Below, one piece after another: positions 8,565 to 15,835 of a DNA stretch of 64,000 bases. Made by a program: the position numbers and the translations under genes. Source of the DNA: Caulifigura coniformis (GTDB taxonomy: Bacteria > Planctomycetota > Planctomycetia > Planctomycetales > Planctomycetaceae); contig NZ_CP036271.1 in the NCBI RefSeq assembly GCF_007745175.1, forward strand, positions 3,546,314 through 3,610,313. The letters run 5' to 3'. A model generated the notes under the pieces. The model saw only the letters and a list, made by a program, of their open reading frames with translations. It was not told the DNA's origin and ran no database searches. How positions within the stretch are numbered: the first letter of the stretch is position 1; the number at the start of each line of letters is the position of its first letter.

Positions 8565-10676
8565 ATGAATCAGAGAATGTTGTTTCAAGACCTTGGCCTT
8601 GCCGAACCAGTGCTGAAAGCAGTGACTGCGGAGGGCTACACCACCCCGACGCCGATCCAGGAAGGCGCGATTCCGCACATCATGGAGGGGCGCGACCTGA
8701 TCGGGACCGCACAGACGGGAACCGGCAAGACCGCTGCGTTCGCGCTGCCGATCCTGCATCGGCTCATCACGATTCCGGACAACCAGAACGGCTACTACAG
8801 GCCCCGCGTCCTTGTCCTCTCGCCGACCCGCGAACTCGCTACGCAGATTGCGGACAGCTTCGAGACCTACGGCGCCGGCAGCGGGATGCGTCACGTCACC
8901 GTGTACGGCGGCGTCAGCCAGGTGCCGCAGGTGAAGATGCTGCGCCGCGGCGTCGACATCATCATCGCGACCCCCGGCCGCCTGCTCGATCTCCACAACC
9001 AGGGCTGCCTGCAGCTCGAGTCGATCGAGATGTTCGTGCTCGATGAAGCCGACCGCATGCTCGACATGGGATTCATGCCCGACATCCGGCGGATTATCGA
9101 TCAGCTTCCCGCCGAGCGTCAGACACTCCTGTTCTCGGCGACGATGCCCCCTGCCATTGAGCGGCTGGCCTCTGAACTGCTGAAGAACCCGGCCGAAGTG
9201 CGGATCGCCCCCAAGGCGGCCACGACCGACCTCGTCACGCAGAGCGTCTTCCACGTCGAGCGCGGCAACAAGCCGGCTGCGCTGGCCTCGTACCTCACGA
9301 GCCAGCCGGTCGAGCGAGCCGTGGTCTTCACCCGGACGAAGCAGTCGGCCGAACGCGTCGCCACGCGGCTCTGCCGCGCCGGGCTCTCGGCCGACGCGAT
9401 CCATGGAAACAAGACGCAGAACGCGCGGCAGCGCACGCTGAACGCGTTCCGCGCGAACCGCGTGACGGTGCTCGTCGCGACTGACGTCGCGGCCCGCGGA
9501 CTCGATGTCGACGGCGTGTCGCACGTCGTCAATTACGACCTCCCGATGGAGCCTGAGACCTACGTCCACCGCATTGGCCGCACCGGCCGGGCAGGGGCGT
9601 TCGGAGTCGCGATGTCGTTCGTCGACCGCGAGCAGCGCAGCCTGCTTGGCGCCATCGAACGACTGTTGCGCAAGAAGATTCCGGTCCAGGCGATCGACAT
9701 CAACGACAATGCGTCGGCGCTGGCCCTTCCGGGCAGCCCGCCGTCACCCGTCGAGTCGACGCCCGCCCCGAAGCCGCGCCAGGCACCTCCTCCGCACCAC
9801 GATCGGCCGAAAGGCGAATACCGCGAGAATGGCCCGCGCCGCGAATACCGTGAACAGGGCCAGGGGAACCGGTATGAAGGCCGTCGTGATGGCGAAAGCC
9901 GGGGCAACGGTGAAGGCCGTTCCTACGGTGACCGCCAGAACCGTTCCTACGGCAATCGCCCGCAGGGCCAACAGGGTGGTCGGCCGGCCTACGGCAGCCG
10001 CCCCAAGCCGGGTGACCGGCCGAAGTATGGCGAGCGCCCCAAATACGGTGAGCGTCCGAAGTATGGCGAACGGCGAGAGGAAGGCCGCTCGCAGGATCGG
10101 CCGCAGTACGGCGCCCGTCCGCCGCGTCAGCAGTACGGCGACCGTCCGAAGTTTGTGCCCCGGGAACGCTCAGAACAGGCCGCTGGCGATCAGCCGCAGG
10201 GCGGAGATGCTCCGGCCCCGCGGCAGTCGGAGCGGCGGTTCGAGCGGCGTCCTGCCGGTGACCGCCCGCAAGGCCGTTACCAGGGAGGCCGCCCGGCCTA
10301 CGGCGATCGGCCACGCCGCGACGGCGAAGGTCGTCCCGTCTACGGTGACCGTCCCCGCCGTGACGGCGAAGGTCGCCAGGTCTATGGAGAGCGCCGTCCT
10401 GGCGGAAAGTTCCCGCCCAAACGGTTTGAAGGTCAGCGGCAGGCCCAGGGCAAGGATCAGCGTCCCCGCCGGCACGACGACGCGGCGGCTGTTCTGCCTC
10501 CCGCCGGTCCCCGCAAGGAAATGCGGGAAGGTTCGCAGTCGGCCGGAGCCGATGGCCAGCAGGCCAGGCGGAAAGCGCCCTTCATGAAGAAGAAGCGTCA
10601 TCAGGGGGGCCCCGGCGGTTCACACTCGACGGGACCGGCCACTCCCCGCCGCTACGACAACGGCTCGGCCGAGTGA
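8565..10676 (+). CDS. DEAD-box ATP-dependent RNA helicase with long basic tail (RhlE-like)
   Basis: A 703-residue protein. The helicase core spans about residues 6-380: Q motif near 7-32, motif I AQTGTGKT at 49-56, PTRELA at 87-92, DEAD at 160-163, SAT at 191-193 and HRIGRTGR at 335-342. It unwinds RNA duplexes in the cytoplasm using ATP. The tail, about residues 390-703, is rich in Arg, Gly, Tyr and Pro and includes tandem PKYGER units, typical of RNA-binding disordered tails. The start at the ATG 8565-8567 has only a short AGG before it; an in-frame ATG four codons later is possible. It ends at a strong bidirectional terminator. Confidence 0.95.
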   Translation: MNQRMLFQDLGLAEPVLKAVTAEGYTTPTPIQEGAIPHIMEGRDLIGTAQTGTGKTAAFALPILHRLITIPDNQNGYYRPRVLVLSPTRELATQIADSFETYGAGSGMRHVTVYGGVSQVPQVKMLRRGVDIIIATPGRLLDLHNQGCLQLESIEMFVLDEADRMLDMGFMPDIRRIIDQLPAERQTLLFSATMPPAIERLASELLKNPAEVRIAPKAATTDLVTQSVFHVERGNKPAALASYLTSQPVERAVVFTRTKQSAERVATRLCRAGLSADAIHGNKTQNARQRTLNAFRANRVTVLVATDVAARGLDVDGVSHVVNYDLPMEPETYVHRIGRTGRAGAFGVAMSFVDREQRSLLGAIERLLRKKIPVQAIDINDNASALALPGSPPSPVESTPAPKPRQAPPPHHDRPKGEYRENGPRREYREQGQGNRYEGRRDGESRGNGEGRSYGDRQNRSYGNRPQGQQGGRPAYGSRPKPGDRPKYGERPKYGERPKYGERREEGRSQDRPQYGARPPRQQYGDRPKFVPRERSEQAAGDQPQGGDAPAPRQSERRFERRPAGDRPQGRYQGGRPAYGDRPRRDGEGRPVYGDRPRRDGEGRQVYGERRPGGKFPPKRFEGQRQAQGKDQRPRRHDDAAAVLPPAGPRKEMREGSQSAGADGQQARRKAPFMKKKRHQGGPGGSHSTGPATPRRYDNGSAE

Positions 10677-10696
10677 TCTCGAGCTGATGCAAAAAA

Positions 10697-10720
10697 AGCC
10701 CGGTCAGCAATGACCGGGCT
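10697..10720. terminator. Bidirectional intrinsic terminator
   Basis: A perfect 10-bp stem AGCCCGGTCA / TGACCGGGCT closed by a GCAA (GNRA) tetraloop. It is flanked by seven A on the left and a T run on the right, so it works on both strands. It lies between the convergent helicase and methyltransferase genes. Confidence 0.93.
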
Positions 10721-10740
10721 TTTTTGTTGGAGAGTTGCGT

Positions 10741-11682
10741 TCAGCCCTTGGTGAAGACGAACGCCATGTACTGGGAACGCCGGCGGACGTAATCGTGGGC
10801 CTTGGCGATTTCCTCCAGTTGCTTCCAGTCATCTTCCGACAGCGAATTCAGGAGCGGATTCACGCCAAGGACCCGCCGCCTCAACCAGGGGCGCTTGCGG
10901 ACGGCCAGCAGACTTTCGAATGTCGCCTGGAATGGCGCCGTGACCCGGTCACTCCAGTCGACGGTCTCGACCTCTTTGAAGCCCGCGTTGCGTGCTTCCC
11001 GCTTGTACTCTTCGACGTCGTAGAGGTCGTCCCACTGCCAGATGTCGCGCACGAGCCGGGTTTCCGGATCTTCGAGACACTTACGGTCTTCCGGCTGACG
11101 CCAGGCAAAGTCGACGACGACCATTCGTCCCCCGGGCTTCAGGACGCGAAACGCCTCCTGCAGGAAGCGAGAGCGGTCCGGGAAGTGGAAGGCCGCTTCG
11201 AGGCACTGCACACGATCGAACGATCCCGATTCGAACTCCAGGTGCATCGCGTTGCCGTTCTCGTACGACAGGCGTGGCGAGCAGCCGAAGAGCAGCCTGG
11301 CGACGTCAATGTTCCTCTGCAGGAGGTCCAGTCCGACGATCGTCGCTTCGGGGTTGAGGCAGTGCATCATGAAGCTGCTTTTGCCCCGCCCGCACGCGAC
11401 GTCCAGAATCTTCTGGGCGCCTTTCACGTCGAGCAACTCGATGCTCTTCCCCACCAGCCGGCGCTGCGTGTTCTCGAGATTAATCAGCAGGTTGAGAAAC
11501 GCGAATGGCCCCCGAAAGCGGAAGTATCCCAGGTTCATCAGCCCCGGGCCCCAGGAGATCATCCGGAGCAGGCGGAAGAGGACGTTCGAGCCATCGTACG
11601 CGGCGTGGACGTCCTGACCTGTGGTGCTTTCCACAATGGACTCGCAATTCCCGTCGACTCGGTCCATCGTGGAAGATTCCAT
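10741..11682 (-). CDS. Class I SAM-dependent methyltransferase
   Basis: A protein of about 313 residues with a Rossmann methyltransferase core. Motif I is ILDVACGRGKSS, the post-I acidic residue is in IVGLDLL, the motif near QCLEAAFHFPD is the fourth strand, and LKPGGRMVVVDF is the family-typical post-strand loop. It transfers a methyl group from S-adenosylmethionine to an unknown small molecule. The frame is open to 11859. I choose the ATG at 11680-11682, which has AGGA seven bases upstream; the ATG at 11695-11697 is the alternative. The long N-terminal helical region suggests a substrate-specific cap. It ends at the shared terminator. Confidence 0.8.
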   Translation of the reverse strand: MESSTMDRVDGNCESIVESTTGQDVHAAYDGSNVLFRLLRMISWGPGLMNLGYFRFRGPFAFLNLLINLENTQRRLVGKSIELLDVKGAQKILDVACGRGKSSFMMHCLNPEATIVGLDLLQRNIDVARLLFGCSPRLSYENGNAMHLEFESGSFDRVQCLEAAFHFPDRSRFLQEAFRVLKPGGRMVVVDFAWRQPEDRKCLEDPETRLVRDIWQWDDLYDVEEYKREARNAGFKEVETVDWSDRVTAPFQATFESLLAVRKRPWLRRRVLGVNPLLNSLSEDDWKQLEEIAKAHDYVRRRSQYMAFVFTKG

Positions 11683-11911
11683 CACAGCGTCCTGCATGAG
11701 CAATTCTGAAGGGGCGGCGACCGTCTCCTTCGCCCGCAAGGAACTCCGGAACCACCTCTGGAAGCAGGTGAGTCTACCGAGATCGACGCGCCAAGTCTGC
11801 CCCGAGCGAGAATCCCTGATTCGGCCAGACTCCGGAAAATGCGGGTTGACCGCCTGCATGGCGAGACGAATCTGAGGAAAGCATCATGTTCGTCCCCACC
11901 CGGAGTCTGTC

Positions 11912-12040
11912 ATGATTCATCGGATCCTCGCCGGTGTGATTCTTGGCGTCGTGGTTCTGGCCGCCGCTGCGATCGTGCAAAAGGCGGGTGACGGCCTGCA
12001 CTGGCCCGAGCCGCAGGCCGTCGGAGCGGCCAGCCGCTGA
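11912..12040 (+). CDS. Small single-helix membrane protein (42 residues)
   Basis: A short open frame with one hydrophobic helix, ILAGVILGVVVLAAAAIV, after a His-Arg start and followed by a polar tail ending AASR. GGAG lies about six bases before the ATG, and third positions are GC-rich as in neighbouring genes. It is divergent from the methyltransferase. Function unknown. Confidence 0.55.
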   Translation: MIHRILAGVILGVVVLAAAAIVQKAGDGLHWPEPQAVGAASR

Positions 12041-12133
12041 CAGTGAGGCGTCATGGAACGCGATCCAGCTGACCGAGGCTCTGAGAACGTCAGTCGCCAC
12101 CGTCACTCGAGGCCCCTCGCCAATCTCAGTCCG

Positions 12134-12382
12134 TCAGCGGAGCGGAGCGAACCACCGCCCCACCTCACGGGCAACGGCGGGAAGCTGGCGGTGAGTCATG
12201 GCCAGTGTCAGAAGGCCGGCGACAATCAGGAACCCGGTCACCTGCAACGCCGCGAGGGTTTGTTCCGGAAAACTGAACCAGAGCACCACGACCAGGAGGC
12301 CCGTCACGGAGGCCGCCAGTACGGCCACGACGACAATCAGCCATCCCACACGCCGCTCCAGACGTTCCACTCGGTCGTTCAT
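12134..12382 (-). CDS. Small two-helix membrane protein
   Basis: An 82-residue protein. The N-terminus MNDRVERLERRV is a short amphipathic helix, followed by two hydrophobic helices (LIVVVAVLAASVTGLLVVVLWF and VTGFLIVAGLLTLAM) and a basic tail. GGAGG lies seven bases before the ATG at 12380-12382, so the longer frame to 12646, which runs into the truncated tRNA copy, is rejected. It is the last chromosomal gene before the left end of the tRNA island. Function unknown. Confidence 0.7.
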   Translation of the reverse strand: MNDRVERLERRVGWLIVVVAVLAASVTGLLVVVLWFSFPEQTLAALQVTGFLIVAGLLTLAMTHRQLPAVAREVGRWFAPLR

Positions 12383-12534
12383 GTTCGAGCCTCCGTCGGA
12401 ATTGTCTTCCAATGACTCTTCCTGGACCAGCCAGTCGCGTCTCCGTTTCCTGACCGGTTGAGCGTCTTTCGGTTCCCGCGGAGAGCCCTCGGTTGAGAGT
12501 CGAACGGGCAACAAGGACCCGCGACGCGTGACTC

Positions 12535-12595
12535 TGCAACTCCGGGCAGCAATGGGGCCGCTGGGACTCGAACCCAGAACCAAAGGATTATGAGT
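12535..12595. repeat. Left attachment repeat of tRNA island (truncated tRNA copy)
   Basis: A 61-bp perfect direct repeat of 15509-15569. It contains the 3' 43 bases of the tRNA(CAU) gene (12553-12595, minus strand), ending in the anticodon loop, plus 18 bases beyond the tRNA 3' end. The 5' half of the tRNA is missing, so this copy is not a functional tRNA. Confidence 0.92.
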
Positions 12596-12787
12596 GAGGA
12601 TGGCGAATCGCAGAAGCCAATAAAAGCTCACGGTTTGCGTCGACACGAAAACGGGCTTACAGCGGAAACGTCAGTACTTCAGCAGCTCGCCGATCTAATC
12701 TCCCTCTGGCCCGAACTTCCCAGGCCGGTGAGAGACTGGATCGTCACCTGTGCGAAGGCAGCCATCCCCGTCGTCCGGGTGTCGTGA
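12590..12787 (+). pseudogene. Detached C-terminal extension of the island integrase
   Basis: An open frame of 65 residues whose first codons, ATG AGT, are the last six bases of the left attachment repeat. In the excised circle it would lie in frame directly after the integrase codons that cross the right repeat (15564 ATG AGT). Its C-terminal part, LADLISLWPELPRPVRDWIV, resembles the end of planctomycete integrases as I remember them. In the integrated state it is separated from the integrase body by the whole island, and I see no independent ribosome binding site. I therefore treat it as the split end of the integrase, not as a separate gene. Confidence 0.6.
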
Positions 12788-12856
12788 TCGTGGCGTCGGC
12801 TCGCGAGCGAACTTCGGAAAGGAGACGCAGAATGTCTACGCCGAAGGGGTAATGCG

Positions 12857-13306
12857 CTACGGCCCAAGCCACTTCGCACGCCTGGAAGTATTACGAATCA
12901 GAACAGCGCGCTCGCCGGCACTGTTGCTTAACTTGATCTCAGACGCGGCCACGGAATCGATCGTGAGTTCGTTCCACGTCTGGGAGGTACTTTTTCCATT
13001 AATCTCCTTCCGAACTTTCAATTTCAGGATACGGAGCCGTGTCCACAGATCAGCATCGCGGTCAGCGCTGACGAAGAGAACGGAATCGGACACACGCCAG
13101 CGATGCGGCCTCGAAAACGGATCGCCCTTCAGCCAGAGACGACCATCTTCACAGAAGTCGTAGTGTTCAATTCCGTAAGGCCCCCAATCGGCAGTCCACG
13201 TCCCCACCAGCCTCGGATCGATCCTCGGACGAGTCGACCACCACAGCCCGCCGCCAAGGATAAGCAGGACGAGTACGGCGATGGTGAGTCGGCGACGGCG
13301 AGTCAT
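12857..13306 (-). CDS. Island membrane-anchored protein, paralogue 3 of 3
   Basis: A 149-residue protein: basic start MTRRRRL, one transmembrane helix (TIAVLVLLILGGGLWW), then an extracytoplasmic beta-rich domain. It shares with the next two genes the pattern of an Arg-rich start, a helix ending in Trp residues, a Pro-Arg/Asp segment, then VGTW and a strand ending in HRWRVSD. Its ATG overlaps the TGA of paralogue 2 as ATGA, showing translational coupling. The family resembles small lipocalin-like planctomycete proteins, but no ligand or activity is known. It is island cargo. Confidence 0.65.
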   Translation of the reverse strand: MTRRRRLTIAVLVLLILGGGLWWSTRPRIDPRLVGTWTADWGPYGIEHYDFCEDGRLWLKGDPFSRPHRWRVSDSVLFVSADRDADLWTRLRILKLKVRKEINGKSTSQTWNELTIDSVAASEIKLSNSAGERAVLIRNTSRRAKWLGP

Positions 13307-13785
13307 TGGTCACTCTGGTCGGCGACGCGTGTCCAGGTGAACGGGAAGTCCGGAAAGTTGGGACCCACTGGTTTCAACCTGATCTCATTAGGACCGACCG
13401 CTACTAACTCGAACTCCCTGGACTCTCCCCCCGGTAGCGGCCGTCCCGTGAGATTTGAGTAGAACAACCGTGCGTCATCCCTGATATCGTTCCAGAGCGA
13501 CGGTGCTTCGAGTTCAGGCGGCGTCCTTAACGTGAGTCGATTGCCGGATACGTGCCACCGGAAGGCCGCGGGCGTCCAAGTCTTCAGGTCGGAGTTCAAC
13601 ACACGGGCACGTCCCGTGGACTCCAGAGCAAGCACTTCACCGATCGTTCCCAAGCCTCTCCATCTGCCTACAAACCTCTGATCCACCTGCGGCCAAAACC
13701 ACCAGCACAGCCCCACCGCGAGGACAGCGACCACGACGACTACCCGTCGCCTGTGCCGGTTCGGTGGTGACGGGGAAGAGGTCAT
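13303..13785 (-). CDS. Island membrane-anchored protein, paralogue 2 of 3
   Basis: A 160-residue protein with an Arg-rich N-terminus, a helix VVVVVAVLAVGLCWWFWP, and an outer domain starting VDQRFVGRWRG. The strand AFRWHVSGNRLTL aligns with HRWRVSDSVLFV of paralogue 3 and YSWRVQDETLIV of paralogue 1. Both ends overlap neighbours by four bases (ATGA), so the three genes are translated as a coupled set. A two-residue-spaced Trp cluster at the membrane boundary is shared by all three. The function is unknown; divergent tandem copies suggest duplication inside the island. Confidence 0.65.
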   Translation of the reverse strand: MTSSPSPPNRHRRRVVVVVAVLAVGLCWWFWPQVDQRFVGRWRGLGTIGEVLALESTGRARVLNSDLKTWTPAAFRWHVSGNRLTLRTPPELEAPSLWNDIRDDARLFYSNLTGRPLPGGESREFELVAVGPNEIRLKPVGPNFPDFPFTWTRVADQSDQ

Positions 13786-14255
13786 TCGGGGATGCGGGTG
13801 AGAATCAGATTGAACTCCGATGATTCCGGCCTCCTGATCACGAATCGGTCTGATGAGATTTCAGACAACAACATGGTGGATGCATCATTCGAATCAAGAC
13901 TCACTGTTCCGCCGCGGAATCCGCAAAAGAACGCGGCAAGCATGTGGCGGAGTCCTACGGGGGTCGCAGCGGGAAATACTGATCCGACAATGAGTGTTTC
14001 ATCCTGAACACGCCATGAATACCGATGCGGCTCCCGGGCAATGGAATCAACCTGACTTGCGGTTCCGTTTGAGCGAAACGTAACCGTGCCGTAGACCGAT
14101 GAGTCCTTCTGCCAGACCATTCGCCATTTCCCGACGAACCTCGCATCCCCTCGCGGCCAGCACCACCAAGCCGCGGTCGTCACGAGCACGAGAACGAACG
14201 CGACGACAAGCCAGCGGCGTCGGCGTTTCTTCGTCGGTGGTGTGCTCGGTTCCAT
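13782..14255 (-). CDS. Island membrane-anchored protein, paralogue 1 of 3
   Basis: A 157-residue protein, first of the coupled minus-strand set. It begins with MEPSTPPTKKRRRRW, then one helix (LVVAFVLVLVTTAAWWCW) and an outer domain with DARFVGKWRM and RYSWRVQDETLIV. The ATG at 14253-14255 has GGAGG upstream, so the longer frame to 14483 is rejected. The promoter must lie between it and the divergent gene at 14362, a gap of 106 bases. It shares the RFVGKWR motif with paralogue 2. No enzymatic residues are recognised. Confidence 0.65.
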   Translation of the reverse strand: MEPSTPPTKKRRRRWLVVAFVLVLVTTAAWWCWPRGDARFVGKWRMVWQKDSSVYGTVTFRSNGTASQVDSIAREPHRYSWRVQDETLIVGSVFPAATPVGLRHMLAAFFCGFRGGTVSLDSNDASTMLLSEISSDRFVIRRPESSEFNLILTRIPE

Positions 14256-14361
14256 CAGGTAGCCCTCCGAGGTGAAGTCTACCGGAGGGCAGGGGGGCGC
14301 GGCGAGAAGGGACGGCCGGTAGACTCGTCGACCATCCGACGAAAGGCATCTGGAGGTTGCG

Positions 14362-14538
14362 GTGAGCGAAACAGGGTTGAAGAGCATCAGCGCAGCGATC
14401 ATCGTTGGGGGTGGGTGCTTGATTATCGGCCTGGCAAATACCGGGAGCCAGGACAGTGCAGTCGTGACGGGGCTAATTGGCATTGGCGTCGTTGTGACGG
14501 GAATCTACGAATGGCGGCAGCTCTTGAAGCGCCCATGA
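14362..14538 (+). CDS. Small two-helix membrane protein in island
   Basis: A 58-residue protein starting at GTG 14362 with a near-ideal GGAGG five bases upstream. It has two hydrophobic segments (ISAAIIVGGGCLIIGLA and AVVTGLIGIGVVVTGIY) joined by a short polar loop, and a basic tail WRQLLKRP. Its TGA overlaps the ATG of the next gene (ATGA), so the two are coupled. It is divergent from the three paralogues. Function unknown. Confidence 0.6.
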   Translation: MSETGLKSISAAIIVGGGCLIIGLANTGSQDSAVVTGLIGIGVVVTGIYEWRQLLKRP

Positions 14539-14921
14539 CCGACGACACCCCTCCGAAGCCGAAACGCAGACGCTGGCGATGGGTCTGCGTCGCCCTGGTG
14601 GCAATGTCACTCGCAGGCGGTGCGGTCCCCGTTTGGGACAATCGAGTTGAGCAACGGGCGCAGGCGTGGCTGGCCGAAGCGTCGAAGCGGAAACTGCTGA
14701 TCGCGTACGACACCGTGGGCATCATCCCGGGGATTGAACACGTGTTCGGCAAACAGCTCCTGGGGCGCCGTCAGATCACCGTGGGCGTCTTCGGCATGCA
14801 GGACGCGCAGAATCTGAAAATGATGCCGCCTTGCCCGGTGCGGTTGGTCATCAATGTCTGCGGCAGTCCGTGGGATGTCGTCGAGTGGCTCCGCCTGCAC
14901 TTTGGAAATGCGATCGAATGA
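14535..14921 (+). CDS. Island single-helix exported/anchored protein
   Basis: A 128-residue protein with a basic N-terminus (PPKPKRRRWRWVC), one membrane helix (VALVAMSLAGGAVPVW) and an outer domain of about 90 residues with no recognised motif. The Arg-rich-plus-Trp start resembles that of the three minus-strand paralogues, although the rest does not obviously align. It starts at the ATG overlapping the preceding stop codon. A further ATGA at its own stop opens a 14-codon frame only. Likely island cargo of unknown role. Confidence 0.6.
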   Translation: MTDDTPPKPKRRRWRWVCVALVAMSLAGGAVPVWDNRVEQRAQAWLAEASKRKLLIAYDTVGIIPGIEHVFGKQLLGRRQITVGVFGMQDAQNLKMMPPCPVRLVINVCGSPWDVVEWLRLHFGNAIE

Positions 14922-15005
14922 CCGAACCCCGCATCATCGTCGCCGAGTCGCACGGCCACTGAAACGCCTGGTTTGAGGACCGGCCGCACGAGACTTTCGG
15001 CGGTA

Positions 15006-15581
15006 ACACGCTGGGGACCGCCTGTCTTCAAGATGCCGCACGAGACGGACGTAGCAGAGATGCTCCGTAGAGATGTCAACGCGGCGCGGGAGGAGTGGTT
15101 GTACGGTGCTGGTGACGACGTACAGGAGCACGCTAGGCGGCCAGCCTCGGACTTCCTGTCAGTCCAGAATCACGACGGAGCGGTCATCGACTTCCACGCA
15201 CTTAGGCACACCTGCGGAGCTTGGTTGGCGAAGGCCGGCAATCACCCGAAGGTGGTTCAGACGATCATGCGACACTCGACCATCACACTGACGATGGGCA
15301 CGTACGGTCATCTGTTTCCGGGCCAGGAGTCGGAGGCTGTCGCGAAGCTGCCGGAAATGGTCCCGTTACAGTGGAATTCACAGTGTTCGGGTGACACGTC
15401 GCCGCAATCGGGTGCAGCTCCTTGCAGCGTGATGAAAGGCCGGTCGAAAAAAGAAAGGAGCCGCAAAGCCTGCGTGGAGAGCGATTTACAGCTCTCCCTG
15501 CAGTGCCATGCAACTCCGGGCAGCAATGGGGCCGCTGGGACTCGAACCCAGAACCAAAGGATTATGAGTCCTCTGCTCTAA
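15006..15581 (+). pseudogene. 5'-truncated tyrosine integrase of the tRNA island
   Basis: About 190 residues matching the C-terminal catalytic half of a tyrosine recombinase: TRWGPPVFKMPHETDVAEML, then HALRHTCGAW (His and Arg of the catalytic set) and IMRHSTITLTMGTYGHLFP with the second His and the Tyr nucleophile. The N-terminal DNA-binding domain and the first catalytic Arg are missing, and no start lies in a sensible place, so this is a remnant. The 3' end runs through the right attachment repeat and the tRNA, giving the residues AAGTRTQNQRIMSPLL before the TAA. Integrases of this type insert at tRNA anticodon loops, which fits the location exactly. Confidence 0.75.
15509..15569. repeat. 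Right attachment repeat of tRNA island
   Basis: A 61-bp perfect copy of 12535-12595, lying across the 3' half of the intact tRNA gene and 18 bases beyond it. The offset between copies is 2974 bases, which would be the size of the excised circle. Confidence 0.92.
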
Positions 15582-15600
15582 CCGATTGAGCTACAGCCCC
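15527..15600 (-). tRNA. tRNA with CAU anticodon (Met elongator or Ile2)
   Basis: A 74-base cloverleaf on the minus strand. The acceptor arm is GGGGCTG/CGGCCCC with one G-U pair, the D stem is GCTC/GAGC, the anticodon loop is CTCATAA (anticodon CAT) and the T stem is CTGGG/CCCAG with a TTCGAGT loop. CCA is not encoded. The anticodon alone cannot separate elongator Met from the lysidine-modified Ile tRNA. This is the attachment site of the adjacent island and has been left intact. Confidence 0.9.
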
Positions 15601-15835
15601 CGAAGACCCGGAATGACAGCGACTTGCGGCATCGCACGCAAGCCCGCGAGAAACCTGGCCCCGGAAGTGTGGATTCTCTCTCCAGACGTCGGCCCGTTCG
15701 ATCCGCCCTGCGCGAAAAAGCAGAACTCGAACGCGTTGCGGGGCGCGTGTCCGACCGGCCAATGGCTATTCTGCGTCGACGGCATTCCATCCCGCGCGCA
15801 CCAGTGGTTTGGACGATATCTCTGAAAGGCGAGTG

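Noticed and set aside
10000-10420. Short repeats suggestive of a CRISPR or minisatellite
   Set aside because: They are in-frame PKYGER and GDRP codon repeats in the helicase tail; there are no spacers of constant length.
12553-12595. Second tRNA(CAU) gene at the left end of the island
   Set aside because: Only the 3' half is present; no acceptor 5' strand, D arm or complete anticodon stem.
14918-14962. 14-codon frame overlapping the stop at 14919-14921
   Set aside because: Too short to support as a gene; more likely the start of a gene lost in the deletion that truncated the integrase.
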